Below are positions 32,662 through 40,066 of a stretch of DNA of 40,066 nucleotides, piece after piece. The DNA comes from CAYMYN01 sp964394665 (lineage in GTDB: Bacteria; Planctomycetota; UBA1135; GCA-002686595): NCBI GenBank assembly GCA_964394665.1, contig CAYMYN010000038.1, positions 1 through 40,066 of the forward strand. Reading direction: 5' to 3'. The translations under genes and the position numbers were made by a program. The notes below the pieces were generated by a model, which made no database searches, was not told the DNA's origin, and saw only the letters and a program-made list of their open reading frames with translations. Within the stretch, counting starts at the first letter, position 1, and every line of letters starts with the position of its first letter.

Positions 32662-34778
32662 CAGTCCCTCTCCACGGGCATGCGTTGGCGGCTGCGGCGC
32701 GCCTCGCGCAACGCCTCGGCCTGTTCCTCGAGCTGCTGCAGACGGTCGAGCAGACGTTGGATCTGCTCGCGGGAGAGCAACGCCTCCTCGGGCTCGGGGG
32801 TCGGCTGCGTCTCGGACTCGTCCTCGGCTCCCTCGGCGGGTTGCTCCTCGGCCGGCGGCTCGGGACCCTCGTCGGGCCCCGGTTCCTCGCCCGGATCGGA
32901 TGGCTCGGACGGCTCGCCCTCGGAGGGATCCTCGCCCGTCGGCTCCTCTCCGGGGTCCTGCTGGGGCTCGCCCTCGCCCGAATCCTCGCCCGTTCCTTCC
33001 TGGGGCTCGCCCTCGCCTTCCTCGGAGTCCGAATCGGAGGGCTGCTGCTCCTGCTGCTGCTCCTCGCGCTGGCGCTCGAGCTCGTCGAGCTCGCGCAGGC
33101 GGCGCTGGACGAGCTCGACGTTGGCGCGCGTGTCGGCGTCGCGCCAGTCCAGGCGCAGCCGCTCGACGAGCGCGGCGCGCGCGCGCAGGTAGTGGGCGCG
33201 GGCCTGCTCGAGCGGATCGGGCGGCTCTTCGTCCGGGCCCGCCGCGGCCGGCGGCTGGCCGCCGAGCTCGGGGATCCGTGCGCGCCAGGCCTCGCCCTCG
33301 AGCAGCGCCGCGAGCCCCAGGTCGTAGGTCGCCTCGAGCACGAGCGTCCCGTGCGGCCACAGGCCACGCGCGTTCTGGAAGGCCTCTTCCGCCTCCGCGC
33401 GCCGTTCGTGCTCGAGCAGCAACACGCCGCGCGCGAAGTGCACCTCGGCGCGAGCCTCCGCCGGCCAACCGTTCCAGCGCAGGAAGTCCCACAGCGGCTC
33501 GGCGAGCTCGACCGCGCGCAGCGCGAAGCCCTCCGGTTCGAGCTCCGCTCGCCAGCGCGTGAACTCGTTCGCGCTGAGCAGCTCCCCGCAGCGCTCGAGG
33601 GCCGGCTCGAGCTCTCCGGCCCGCGCCAGGCGCCGAACCTCGCCCATGCGCGCCGCGAAGCCCTCGCCCCCCGCGGCGACGAGCGGGGCGAGCAGCGCAA
33701 GGCATCCGAGCCAGCCCGCGTGCGCGGCGCCCCGCGTGGCGGGAGCGGCCCGGCCCGCGCGGCGCGACTCCCCAGGCACCCGCTCGCGCAGGCCGGCCGC
33801 GCTCGCCATGCACACCAGGGCCAGGGCCAGCGGCCACTGGAACCGATCGTGCGGGATGCGCATCTTGCCGGCCCACAGCTCGCGGCCCTCGAGCCGGCCC
33901 ATGTGTTCGGCGTACAGCCGCTCGAGCGGGAAAGGCGCTTCGCCCACCGCCAGGTACGCACCGCCGCTGCGCTCGGCGATCAAGCGCAGGGTGCTGGAGT
34001 CGAGGCGCGAGATGACCTCCTGACCCGCGGCGTCGCGCACGAAGCCCAGGTGCCGATCGGGGATCTTGCCGCCGCCTTCGGTGCCGACGCCGACGACGAA
34101 GATGCGGATGCCGCGCTCGGCGGCGAGCGCAGCCGCGCTCAGCCCCTGGCCATCGAGGTCCTCGCCGTCGGTCAGCAGCACGATCGCCTCGTGGGCGCCG
34201 GTGCGGCCGTCGAACAGCGCCAGGGCGCGCTCGATGGCCCCGCCCAGGTTCGTCCCTCCCTGTTGGTTGTCCCGTGGCGAGAGGGTCTCGACCAGGGCGC
34301 CCAGGGTCTGGCGATCGCCGGTGAGGGGCGCCACCAGGCGCACGTCGCCCGCGAAACCCAGCAGCGCGGCGCGATCGCCCCCGAGCTTCTGCAGCAGCCC
34401 GCGCACCTCGCGCTGGGCGCGGGTCAATCGGTCGGGGCGCACGTCCTGGGCCAGCATGCTGCGCGAGGTGTCGAGGGCCACCACGATGTCGAGGCCCCGG
34501 CGCTCGACGTCGCGCACGGTGTAGCCGCGCACCGGGCCGACGGCGGCGAGTCCCAGGAAGGCCGCCGCCAGGGCCGCGAGCAGGCCGCGCCAACGCGCGC
34601 GCCCCGCCGACCAGTCGGGGACCAGGCGCGCGAGGTGCCGGGGCGCGACGAGCGCCGCCCGCTCGCGCCGCCGCCGCGCCAGGGCCCACAGCGCGGCGCA
34701 GAGCAGCAGCGGTCCCGCGGCCAGGGCCAGGGTCCAGCCCGGCCGCAGGAGATCGAAGCCCAGCACGAGCAGGTTCAC
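32658..34778 (-). CDS. BatB-BatC fusion: VWA protein with TPR and acidic tract
   Basis: This 706-aa protein joins a BatB-type VWA membrane protein to a BatC-type TPR protein. Transmembrane helices at about 13-34 and 65-85 flank the MIDAS-containing VWA domain, in which VVALDTSRSMLAQD (DxSxS, Asp103) and VLLTDGEDLDG bind the metal; a further helix follows near 310-320. Residues about 360-520 contain TPR-like helices (FARGVLLLEHERRAEAEEAF). Then come a highly acidic Glu/Pro/Gly tract (about 565-650), a coiled-coil-like helix (REQIQRLLDRLQQLEEQAEA) and a basic end. GTG 34778, overlapping the BatA stop, is chosen over an ATG 42 bp upstream because every other junction in the operon has the same GTGA overlap. 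batB and batC are usually separate genes. Confidence 0.85.
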   Translation of the reverse strand: MNLLVLGFDLLRPGWTLALAAGPLLLCAALWALARRRRERAALVAPRHLARLVPDWSAGRARWRGLLAALAAAFLGLAAVGPVRGYTVRDVERRGLDIVVALDTSRSMLAQDVRPDRLTRAQREVRGLLQKLGGDRAALLGFAGDVRLVAPLTGDRQTLGALVETLSPRDNQQGGTNLGGAIERALALFDGRTGAHEAIVLLTDGEDLDGQGLSAAALAAERGIRIFVVGVGTEGGGKIPDRHLGFVRDAAGQEVISRLDSSTLRLIAERSGGAYLAVGEAPFPLERLYAEHMGRLEGRELWAGKMRIPHDRFQWPLALALVCMASAAGLRERVPGESRRAGRAAPATRGAAHAGWLGCLALLAPLVAAGGEGFAARMGEVRRLARAGELEPALERCGELLSANEFTRWRAELEPEGFALRAVELAEPLWDFLRWNGWPAEARAEVHFARGVLLLEHERRAEAEEAFQNARGLWPHGTLVLEATYDLGLAALLEGEAWRARIPELGGQPPAAAGPDEEPPDPLEQARAHYLRARAALVERLRLDWRDADTRANVELVQRRLRELDELERQREEQQQEQQPSDSDSEEGEGEPQEGTGEDSGEGEPQQDPGEEPTGEDPSEGEPSEPSDPGEEPGPDEGPEPPAEEQPAEGAEDESETQPTPEPEEALLSREQIQRLLDRLQQLEEQAEALREARRSRQRMPVERDW

Positions 34779-35833
34779 GGCAACCTCCGGGCCCAGGTGC
34801 ACAGGGAGATCCAGGCGCACAGATAGAGCAGCAGCGCCGAGAGCAGCAGCCGCGGGTAGAGGTCGAAGTGCTCGACGTCGCGGCGCTCCTCGCGCGGCGT
34901 GCGCTCAAGGGCCTCGATCTGTGCATAGGCCGCCTCGAGCGAGCGGCGGTCGTCGGCGCTGAAGAACAAGCCGCCGGTGCGCTCGGCGATGGCGCGCAGG
35001 TCGCGGGTGTCGACCGCGCGCTCGGCCGGGAGGCGCCGGCCGAAGGCGTCGTGTACCCAGCGGCCGGCGAAGAGCGTGTACACGCGCACGCCCTCCTCCG
35101 CGGCGAGCAACCCGGCCTCGTGGGGCGTGATCTCGTCGATGTTGTTCTCGCCGTCGGTCAGGAGCACGCAGACCTTGGACTTGGCCTCGCTCTGGCGCAG
35201 CACGGCCACGGCCTTCGCCAGGGCCACGCCGATGGCCGTGCCGTCCTCCTCGCGCGGCGCGAGCTGGACCTGGTCCAAGAACCCCTGCACGGCGTCGATG
35301 TCGAGGGTGAACGGGCACAGCAGCTCGGGATAGCGCGCGAAGGTGAAGAGCCCGACGCGGTCGGCCGCGCCCTCGCGGTCGCCCATGCGTCGGCGCGCGA
35401 AGTCCCCCACCACCTGCTTGACGACCGCCAGCCGATCGCGGTCGGGCTCGAGGTCTTTCGCCTGCATCGAGCCCGAGCGGTCGATGACCAGGGCGATGTC
35501 GACGCCCTCGGTCAGGGCCGTGATCGAGTGGTCGCCGCGCAGGGGCCGCGCGAGCGCCAGGACGGCCAACACCAGGGCGCTCGCCTCGAGCACCGTCGGC
35601 ACCCAGGCCAGGCGCTGGGCCAGGCTGCGGGGCAGGGCGACCCCGGGCAGCACCGGCACCCGGGCCGTCACCCGCGCGCCCCGGCCGCGACCGCGCCACA
35701 CGCACAGCAACACGAGCGGCGCCAGCGCCAGGAACACCGGGTCGGCGAGCGAGAGCTCGCCCCACAGCGCCAGGCGCCCCTCGGCCGCGCTGCGGGCGTC
35801 GAGGAGCGCTGCGAGGAGCGGCGCCGCGCTCAC
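34775..35833 (-). CDS. batA: BatA-type VWA-domain membrane protein
   Basis: This 352-aa protein has N-terminal hydrophobic segments (FLALAPLVLLCVW; LEASALVLAVLALA), a VWA domain with a complete MIDAS (ALVIDRSGSMQAKD, Asp118-x-Ser-x-Ser, and VLLTDGENNIDE) and a C-terminal helix (LLLSALLLYLCAWISL). This is the BatA layout: an inner-membrane protein with its VWA domain on one face, recruited by the upstream MoxR ATPase and DUF58 protein. GTG 35833 overlaps the stop of the previous gene and its own stop overlaps the BatB/C start, both as GTGA. It is one of two adjacent VWA proteins. Confidence 0.9.
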   Translation of the reverse strand: MSAAPLLAALLDARSAAEGRLALWGELSLADPVFLALAPLVLLCVWRGRGRGARVTARVPVLPGVALPRSLAQRLAWVPTVLEASALVLAVLALARPLRGDHSITALTEGVDIALVIDRSGSMQAKDLEPDRDRLAVVKQVVGDFARRRMGDREGAADRVGLFTFARYPELLCPFTLDIDAVQGFLDQVQLAPREEDGTAIGVALAKAVAVLRQSEAKSKVCVLLTDGENNIDEITPHEAGLLAAEEGVRVYTLFAGRWVHDAFGRRLPAERAVDTRDLRAIAERTGGLFFSADDRRSLEAAYAQIEALERTPREERRDVEHFDLYPRLLLSALLLYLCAWISLCTWARRLP

Positions 35834-36769
35834 GCCGCCGCCCCCCGGCGCGGCGCCGCGCCCGCGAGCGCGCCGAGCACGGCCCGCCCCTCGCCGAGCA
35901 GCTCTTCGAGGGCGAACCGCGTGGGCATCTCAACCCCGTACTTGATGCGTTCGGTGCGCGCGAAGAGCCGCCCCAGCGCCGCGCGCGTCCCGCTCGGAAG
36001 GGCAGCGTCCGGCGTGGCGGCCAGCCACTCCTCGTCGGTGAGCCCCTCGAACTCGCGCGCGAGGTGCGCGTCGAGGGCGCCGCGCAGGATGCGCGTCAGC
36101 TCGTAGCAGACCGCGCGCGCCTCGGCCTCGCGCGCAGCGCCCAGGGCCTCGAGGCGAGCCAGGGGCGTGGGCGGCGGCGCCGCGGCGGGCACGCGCCGTC
36201 GCACGCGGCGCACGACCAGCGCCGCGAGGACCGCCGACACCAGCGCGCCGAGCAGCGCGGCGGGGCCCAGCAAGCCGCGCTGCGCGGGGAAGTCGCGCAC
36301 CTCGCGCAGACCGCGCGCGGGGCGCGGGGCGTCCTCGCCCGCGTGCAGCGCCGCGCGCACGGCGACCGGGAGCGGCGGCAGGGTCTCGTCCCGCGCGCCG
36401 ATGCGCAGCGCGGCCAGGGCGAGCTCCCGCTCCCCGGGCTCGAGGGACGCGACGCGCAACACGAACCGCGTCGTGGCGCGCGCGGGGTCCTCGGGAACCG
36501 CACGTCGCAGCGNNNNNNNNNNNNNNNNNNNNNNNNNNNNNNNNNNNNNNNNNNNNNNNNNNNNNNNNNNNNNNNNNNNNNNNNNNNNNCCAGGAGTCAT
36601 CGGGCAGGAGGGCCGCGGGGTCGAGCGCCGGGCGCTCGGCGGCGGCGTGCTCGAGGACGAGTTCGACCTCGATCGGCTGGCCGATCTCCACCTCGCGCGG
36701 CTCGGCGCGCAGCGTCGCCCCTGGAATCTGAGGCACGGCGGCGAACAGGAGATTCGCGAAGAAGGTCAC
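35830..36769 (-). CDS. Bat-operon membrane protein, interrupted by an assembly gap
   Basis: The gene runs from GTG 36769 (overlapping the DUF58 stop, GTGA) to a stop overlapping BatA. The N-terminal part has a short hydrophobic leader (FFANLLFAAVPQI) and a beta-rich start (ATLRAEPREVEIGQPIEVEL). Then 77 Ns intervene. After the gap are more beta-type segments, one transmembrane helix (LLGALVSAVLAALVV) and a cytoplasmic helical tail (AVCYELTRILRGALDAHLAR). The layout fits the DUF4381-like proteins found between DUF58 and BatA. The visible total (940 nt) is not a multiple of 3 and the two sides are in different frames, so the N run does not equal the real missing length if the gene is intact; a true frameshift cannot be excluded. 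Confidence 0.75.
36513..36589. other. Run of 77 Ns (assembly gap)
   Basis: Bases 36513-36589 are all N. They fall inside the Bat-operon membrane-protein gene and hide part of its extracytoplasmic domain. Nothing can be read here. Confidence 0.99.
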
Positions 36770-37710
36770 GGCCGGCGCCCTCCATGGCGCGCCTGGCGCC
36801 GGCGGAAGAGGGCCAGCACCGGCAGGGCCAGGTCGGCGGCGGTGGAGAGCTCGACCAGGTCGACGCGCGCCCGCGCCAGGGTCGCCTGCAGCGCCTCGCG
36901 GCGGGCCACGGCCGCGCGGCGCCAGGCCTCGCGCACACGGCTCGAGCGCGCGTCGAGCCACGCGCGCCGCCCGCCCTCGATCTCGGCCATCTCGATCAGG
37001 CCCGCGCGCGGCAGCTCCTCCTCGAGCGGATCGACGACGCGCGCCGCAATCACGTCGTGACGCCGCGCCAGGCGCGCCAGGGCGTCGCCCCAGGCGTGCC
37101 CCCCGTCGACCTGGAAGTCGCTGACGAGGAACACCACCGAGCGCCGCCGGCTGGCGCGCTCGTCGTGCTCGAGGATCGCGCCGAGGTCGCTGCCCCCGTC
37201 GCTGGGCGGGGCGGCGATCACCTCGCGCACCACGCGCAGGGCGTGGCGCGTGCCCTTCTTGGCCTCGAGGTGCAATCCGGGCGTCGCGCCGAACAAGGTC
37301 AGGCCCACGCGGTCGGAGTGGCGCATGGCGACGAAGGCCAGCAACGCGCAGAGCTGGGCCGCGGCCTCGCGTTTGGTCCAGCGCCGGCTGCCGAAGTCCA
37401 TCGAGCGGCTGGTGTCGACCAGGAAGCGGATCGTGAGCTCGCGCTCCTCGGCGAAGGACTTGACGTAGGGCTCGCCGACGCGCGCCGTGACGTTCCAGTC
37501 GATCGAGCGCACGTCGTCCCCGGGTTGGTAGGGACGCACCTCCTCGAACTCGATGCCCGCGCCGCGGAAGGTGCTGCGATACCCGCCCGCCAGGGCCGTC
37601 GTGACCAGGCGATGGGTGCGGATCTGGATCTGGCGCACGCGCGAGCGCAGCTCGGGCGCGAGCAGGATCCCCGATCCCTCGGGCGGATGGCTGCGCTGGG
37701 TCGCGATCAC
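36766..37710 (-). CDS. DUF58-domain protein
   Basis: This 314-aa protein has the DUF58 core: GAGIEFEEVRPYQPGDDVR then SIDWNVTARVG, the motif that defines the family, followed by a VWA-like fold (TIRFLVDTSRSMDFGSR, with a DxSxS motif) and VFLVSDFQVDGG. It has no clear transmembrane helix. In Bat operons DUF58 proteins lie between MoxR and BatA and are thought to help MoxR load its client VWA proteins. It follows MoxR by 12 bp. GTG 37710 is the only start that keeps the family N-terminus (APELRSRVRQIQIRTHRLV). Confidence 0.93.
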   Translation of the reverse strand: MIATQRSHPPEGSGILLAPELRSRVRQIQIRTHRLVTTALAGGYRSTFRGAGIEFEEVRPYQPGDDVRSIDWNVTARVGEPYVKSFAEERELTIRFLVDTSRSMDFGSRRWTKREAAAQLCALLAFVAMRHSDRVGLTLFGATPGLHLEAKKGTRHALRVVREVIAAPPSDGGSDLGAILEHDERASRRRSVVFLVSDFQVDGGHAWGDALARLARRHDVIAARVVDPLEEELPRAGLIEMAEIEGGRRAWLDARSSRVREAWRRAAVARREALQATLARARVDLVELSTAADLALPVLALFRRRQARHGGRRP

Positions 37711-37722
37711 GGCCGACGGGAC

Positions 37723-38721
37723 CTAGGGCACGGGGACCGTCTCGAGCACGCGCGCCACCAGCGAGTCGGCATCCAGGCCCTCGGCTTCGGCCTCGTAGGT
37801 GGGCACGATGCGGTGGCGCAGCACGGTGAGCGCCACGGCCTTGATGTCACCGGGGGTGACGTAGCCGCGGCCGCGGATGAAGGCGTGGGCGCGGGAGGCG
37901 AGCGCGAGCCAGATCGTGGCCCGCGGCGAGGCGCCGTACTGGATGTGGTGCTCGAGCTCGGGCAGGCCCGCGCGCACCGGTTCGCGGGTCGCGAACACGA
38001 GCGCCACGATGTACTCCGCGAGGCGCGGGTCGAGGGCCACGCGGTCGACCACGGCGCGCGTCGCGACGACGGCCTCGAGGTCGACCACCTGCTCGACCTT
38101 CGGTGCCGGCGCGGTGCGGGCCATGCGCTCGAGGATCACGAGCTCCTCCTCGCGCTTGGGATACCCCACCAGCACCTTGAGGGCGAAGCGATCGAGCTGC
38201 GCCTCGGGCAGGGGGTAGGTGCCCTCCTGCTCGAGCGGGTTCTGGGTCGCGAGCACGAGGAAGGGCGAGGGCAGGGGCAAGCTCTGGCCGCCGATCGAAA
38301 CCTGCCGCTCCTGCATGGCCTCGAGCAGGGCCGACTGCACCTTGGCCGGCGCGCGGTTGACCTCGTCGGCCAGCACGAAGTTGGCGAAGATCGGCCCGCG
38401 GCGCACGCTGAAGGTGCCCGCCCGGGCGTCGTAGATCTCGGTGCCGAGCAGGTCCGAGGGCAACAGGTCGGGCGTGAACTGCACGCGGGCGAAGCTGCCC
38501 CGGACGGCCTGGGCGAGGCTCGCCACCGCCAGCGACTTGGCGAGCCCCGGCACGCCCTCGAGCAACACGTGCCCGCCGGTCAGGAGCGCCACCAGGAGCG
38601 AGTCGACCAGCGCCTTCTGGCCCACGAGCACGGCGCCCAGGGTGCGCTCGAGCTCGCCGATCCAGCGGCTCGTGCGTTCGATCTCCTCGGCCTCGGGGAT
38701 GGGATGGACCTGGGTGCTCAT
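37723..38721 (-). CDS. MoxR-family AAA+ ATPase
   Basis: This 332-aa ATPase contains Walker A GVPGLAKS (56-63), the MoxR FTPDLLPSDLLGTEIYD stretch, Walker B with sensor FVLADEVNRAP, AKVQSALLEAMQERQVS and NPLEQEGTYPLPEAQLDRF, all characteristic of the MoxR branch. MoxR proteins act as chaperones for metal-dependent VWA proteins such as BatA/BatB, which follow in the operon. It ends with TAG, 12 bp before the DUF58 start, the one junction in the operon that is not an overlap. The ATG at 38721 is chosen because further upstream the frame becomes Arg/Pro-rich and non-coding. It is the first gene, so the operon promoter must lie in 38722-39110. Confidence 0.96.
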   Translation of the reverse strand: MSTQVHPIPEAEEIERTSRWIGELERTLGAVLVGQKALVDSLLVALLTGGHVLLEGVPGLAKSLAVASLAQAVRGSFARVQFTPDLLPSDLLGTEIYDARAGTFSVRRGPIFANFVLADEVNRAPAKVQSALLEAMQERQVSIGGQSLPLPSPFLVLATQNPLEQEGTYPLPEAQLDRFALKVLVGYPKREEELVILERMARTAPAPKVEQVVDLEAVVATRAVVDRVALDPRLAEYIVALVFATREPVRAGLPELEHHIQYGASPRATIWLALASRAHAFIRGRGYVTPGDIKAVALTVLRHRIVPTYEAEAEGLDADSLVARVLETVPVP

Positions 38722-39110
38722 GCGGGAGGGGCTCGTGCGGGGCTGGGCGGCGCGCGGGAGGGTCGTGCGGCGAGGCCCGGCGACCCTGGGGGGCGCCCCC
38801 CTACGAAGGGCCGCGGGCCCCGTTGGAGCCGCGCGGCGGCGGGGAGGATACCAGGGCGCCACCCCCGACCCGCGCGCACCGCGCGGCGCAGGACTCCCCT
38901 TGGGTGTGCTCGGCGCGCCCGGGGCGGACGCGCTTCCCCTCGCCGCCAGCGCCTCGAGCTCGGGCCGCGGGGAGCCGAGCCCCGAGTTCCTCCCGCGTCC
39001 CGTGCGCGGCCGCGAGAAGCGTCTGATTGGCCGGCGGCCTCCCGCGACGCTCCGAGCCACCCGCGGTCACCCGGCACGCTCCCCCGGCCCCGACCCGCCA
39101 ACCCCGGCCG
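38722..39110. other. 389-bp intergenic region upstream of the MoxR/Bat operon
   Basis: No gene is supported here. It should hold the promoter of the operon (minus strand, starting at 38721) and the end of the FG-GAP gene transcript. No convincing -35/-10 pair was found in this very GC-rich sequence. A perfect palindrome GGGGGGCGCCCCCC lies at 38788-38801, 67 bp upstream of the MoxR start; it could be a regulatory or structural element, or chance in a GC-rich gap. Confidence 0.5.
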
Positions 39111-40066
39111 TCAGGGCGCGAAGGTGGCGCGCAGGGCTTCGGAGAGGTTGAAGCCCGTGGGGCCGCCGGGGGGGTCGCGGTACCAGAGCTGGAAGGTGAA
39201 GGTCGCGCCGGGGGTGATGGCGCCGGCGCCGCCCGAGGCGGGGAGCGAGGTGAGGTCGAGGGTGCGCTCCAAGCGGCCGGCGCCGTCGGCGAACTGCGCG
39301 GGGGCGAGGCGGAAGAAGGGCGAGCCCACGCACAGGCGGCCCTCGCCGAAGGGCTGGGTCGCGGCGGGCGCACCGTAGAAGAAGAGACCCGGGGTGAGCG
39401 GCGGCAGGCCCGAGGCGATCAGCTTGAAGCCGCCGAAGCTCGAGAGGCCGAGCGAGCCGCCCATCTCGAGCGCGGCGCCCTCGCCCACCGAGTTGATCTC
39501 GGCCCCACACACCACCCGCGCATCGGCCCGCGCGCCCTTCCACACCAGGATCCGCCCGCGGTTGCCCTGGGGGTCCTGCCACTCAGAGTCGCCGGAGGCG
39601 AACTCGCTCAGGCCGTCGCCGTCGAGATCGCCCACCATGGCCACGTATTGGCCCAGGTTGGCGTTGATGAGTGTCATCGTGCGCCACAGGCGCGCGCCGG
39701 TTCGCCCCGAGTACACGTTCACCGAGCCTGCGGTCCAGAGATAGGGCCCGATATCACCCTTCGCTCCGATCACCAGATCCGGAACCCCATCGCCGTTCAG
39801 GTCCGCGCCCCCGGCGATGGCGTTTCCGAACCAACTGCCGATGTGCGTGTCACGATTCCCGTCGAGTTCGAGCAGGAGCGCTGCGTCCACGCCCGAGTAG
39901 ACCAGTACCCGCGACTGCTTGCCCCCCGGAGCGATTTCACCGGGCGCGCCGCAGGCGAAGTCGGGCACGCCATCTCCGTTCAGGTCCCCCACCCCGGCCA
40001 CAGCGATGCCCAGGTGATCCCCGGTCGTGTGCGGCCAGTTCTGCGGGATGCTCCCGAACACCTCGT
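39111..40066 (-). CDS. FG-GAP (integrin-alpha-type) repeat surface protein, 5' end outside the window
   Basis: This is the 3' part of a gene that enters from the right edge; a GTG near 40061 is internal. It has at least three FG-GAP/Ca-binding repeats with D-x-(N/D)-G-D-G: GVGDLNGDGVPDFACGAPGE, GADLNGDGVPDLVIGAKGD and MVGDLDGDGLSEFASGD. Such repeats fold into a beta-propeller blade set in extracellular proteins. The last about 130 residues match, block by block, the C-terminal domain of the two secreted proteins at 20037 and 22044: NSVGEGAALEMGGS, LPPLTPGLFFYG, FGEGRLCVG, FQLWYRDPPGGPTGFNLSEA and a final TFAP. The shared tail on an otherwise unrelated body suggests a sorting, anchoring or secretion function for that domain. 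Confidence 0.85.
   Translation of the reverse strand, partial: EVFGSIPQNWPHTTGDHLGIAVAGVGDLNGDGVPDFACGAPGEIAPGGKQSRVLVYSGVDAALLLELDGNRDTHIGSWFGNAIAGGADLNGDGVPDLVIGAKGDIGPYLWTAGSVNVYSGRTGARLWRTMTLINANLGQYVAMVGDLDGDGLSEFASGDSEWQDPQGNRGRILVWKGARADARVVCGAEINSVGEGAALEMGGSLGLSSFGGFKLIASGLPPLTPGLFFYGAPAATQPFGEGRLCVGSPFFRLAPAQFADGAGRLERTLDLTSLPASGGAGAITPGATFTFQLWYRDPPGGPTGFNLSEALRATFAP

Noticed and set aside
30113..34826. Long plus-strand frames opposite the Bat genes
   Set aside because: Composition is that of antisense shadow, with no conserved motif; the minus strand has complete VWA, TPR and BatD features with regular overlaps.
38801..39373. Minus-strand 190-codon frame between MoxR and the FG-GAP gene
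   Set aside because: Pro/Ser/Arg-rich translation, overlaps the true FG-GAP frame in a different phase and has no recognisable motif.
1..40066. tRNA, rRNA, CRISPR arrays and intact IS elements
   Set aside because: No T-loop/acceptor pattern, no rRNA signature, no regularly spaced short repeats and no complete transposase or integrase frame was found by eye.

Overview
The window is very GC-rich and densely coded, with genes on both strands. It most likely comes from a member of the Planctomycetota. The grounds are family-level: large secreted proteins with a Cys-rich linker (YCFCPNGG) and a C-terminal WRFQNWYRDP...GFNLS domain, Rhs remnants of the type seen in this phylum, a full MoxR/DUF58/Bat (aerotolerance-type) operon and a TldD/TldE pair. 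No rRNA, tRNA, CRISPR array or intact insertion sequence was recognised. Many genes start with GTG, and at least eight junctions use the 4-base overlap GTGA (one uses ATGA).

Layout, left to right. (1) 1-2003 is an accessory patch that looks less GC-rich than the rest: an Rhs fragment flanked by an imperfect 48-bp direct repeat, an orphan Rhs C-terminal tip with a toxin-like domain, an overlapping small membrane-anchored gene that could be its immunity partner, and an unassigned open frame without a start. (2) 2004-4992 holds an SDR oxidoreductase and thioredoxin reductase (minus) and a divergent inositol-monophosphatase-like gene (plus). (3) 4997-10467 is a minus-strand run: DUF2752 protein, small membrane protein, M28 peptidase, ABC ATPase, ABC permease, alpha/beta hydrolase. 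(4) 10559-14460 holds a glycerophosphodiesterase/short GlpD pair (plus), a 2Fe-2S ferredoxin (minus), a histidine phosphatase (plus) and a pirin (minus) flanked by two related hairpins. (5) 14461-19808 encodes an 811-aa tandem amidohydrolase-like protein lacking the HxH metal motif, then TldE and TldD. (6) 20037-23837 is a tandem pair of secreted paralogues, each closed by a strong hairpin. (7) 24029-27825 is a SNF2 helicase with a SWIM zinc-finger partner. (8) 27826-29892 is a poorly coding stretch and a two-gene nucleotidyltransferase/winged-helix module with its own AT-rich promoter/operator. (9) 30113-38721 is the MoxR-DUF58-(membrane protein)-BatA-BatB/C-BatD-BatE operon, interrupted by a run of Ns. 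(10) 39111 to the end is the 3' part of an FG-GAP repeat surface protein that carries the same C-terminal domain as the region 6 proteins.

Functionally, most genes are housekeeping or envelope functions: redox (TrxB, ferredoxin, SDR), glycerophospholipid turnover (GDPD then GlpD), export and proteolysis (ABC, M28, TldD/E), and an envelope-stress/VWA assembly operon. The parts most likely to be undescribed are the secreted repeat proteins with a C-terminal domain shared by three proteins, the metal-site-less tandem amidohydrolase, the NTase/wHTH module, and the orphan Rhs toxin tip. All functional calls are from reading motifs by eye; no database search was possible.
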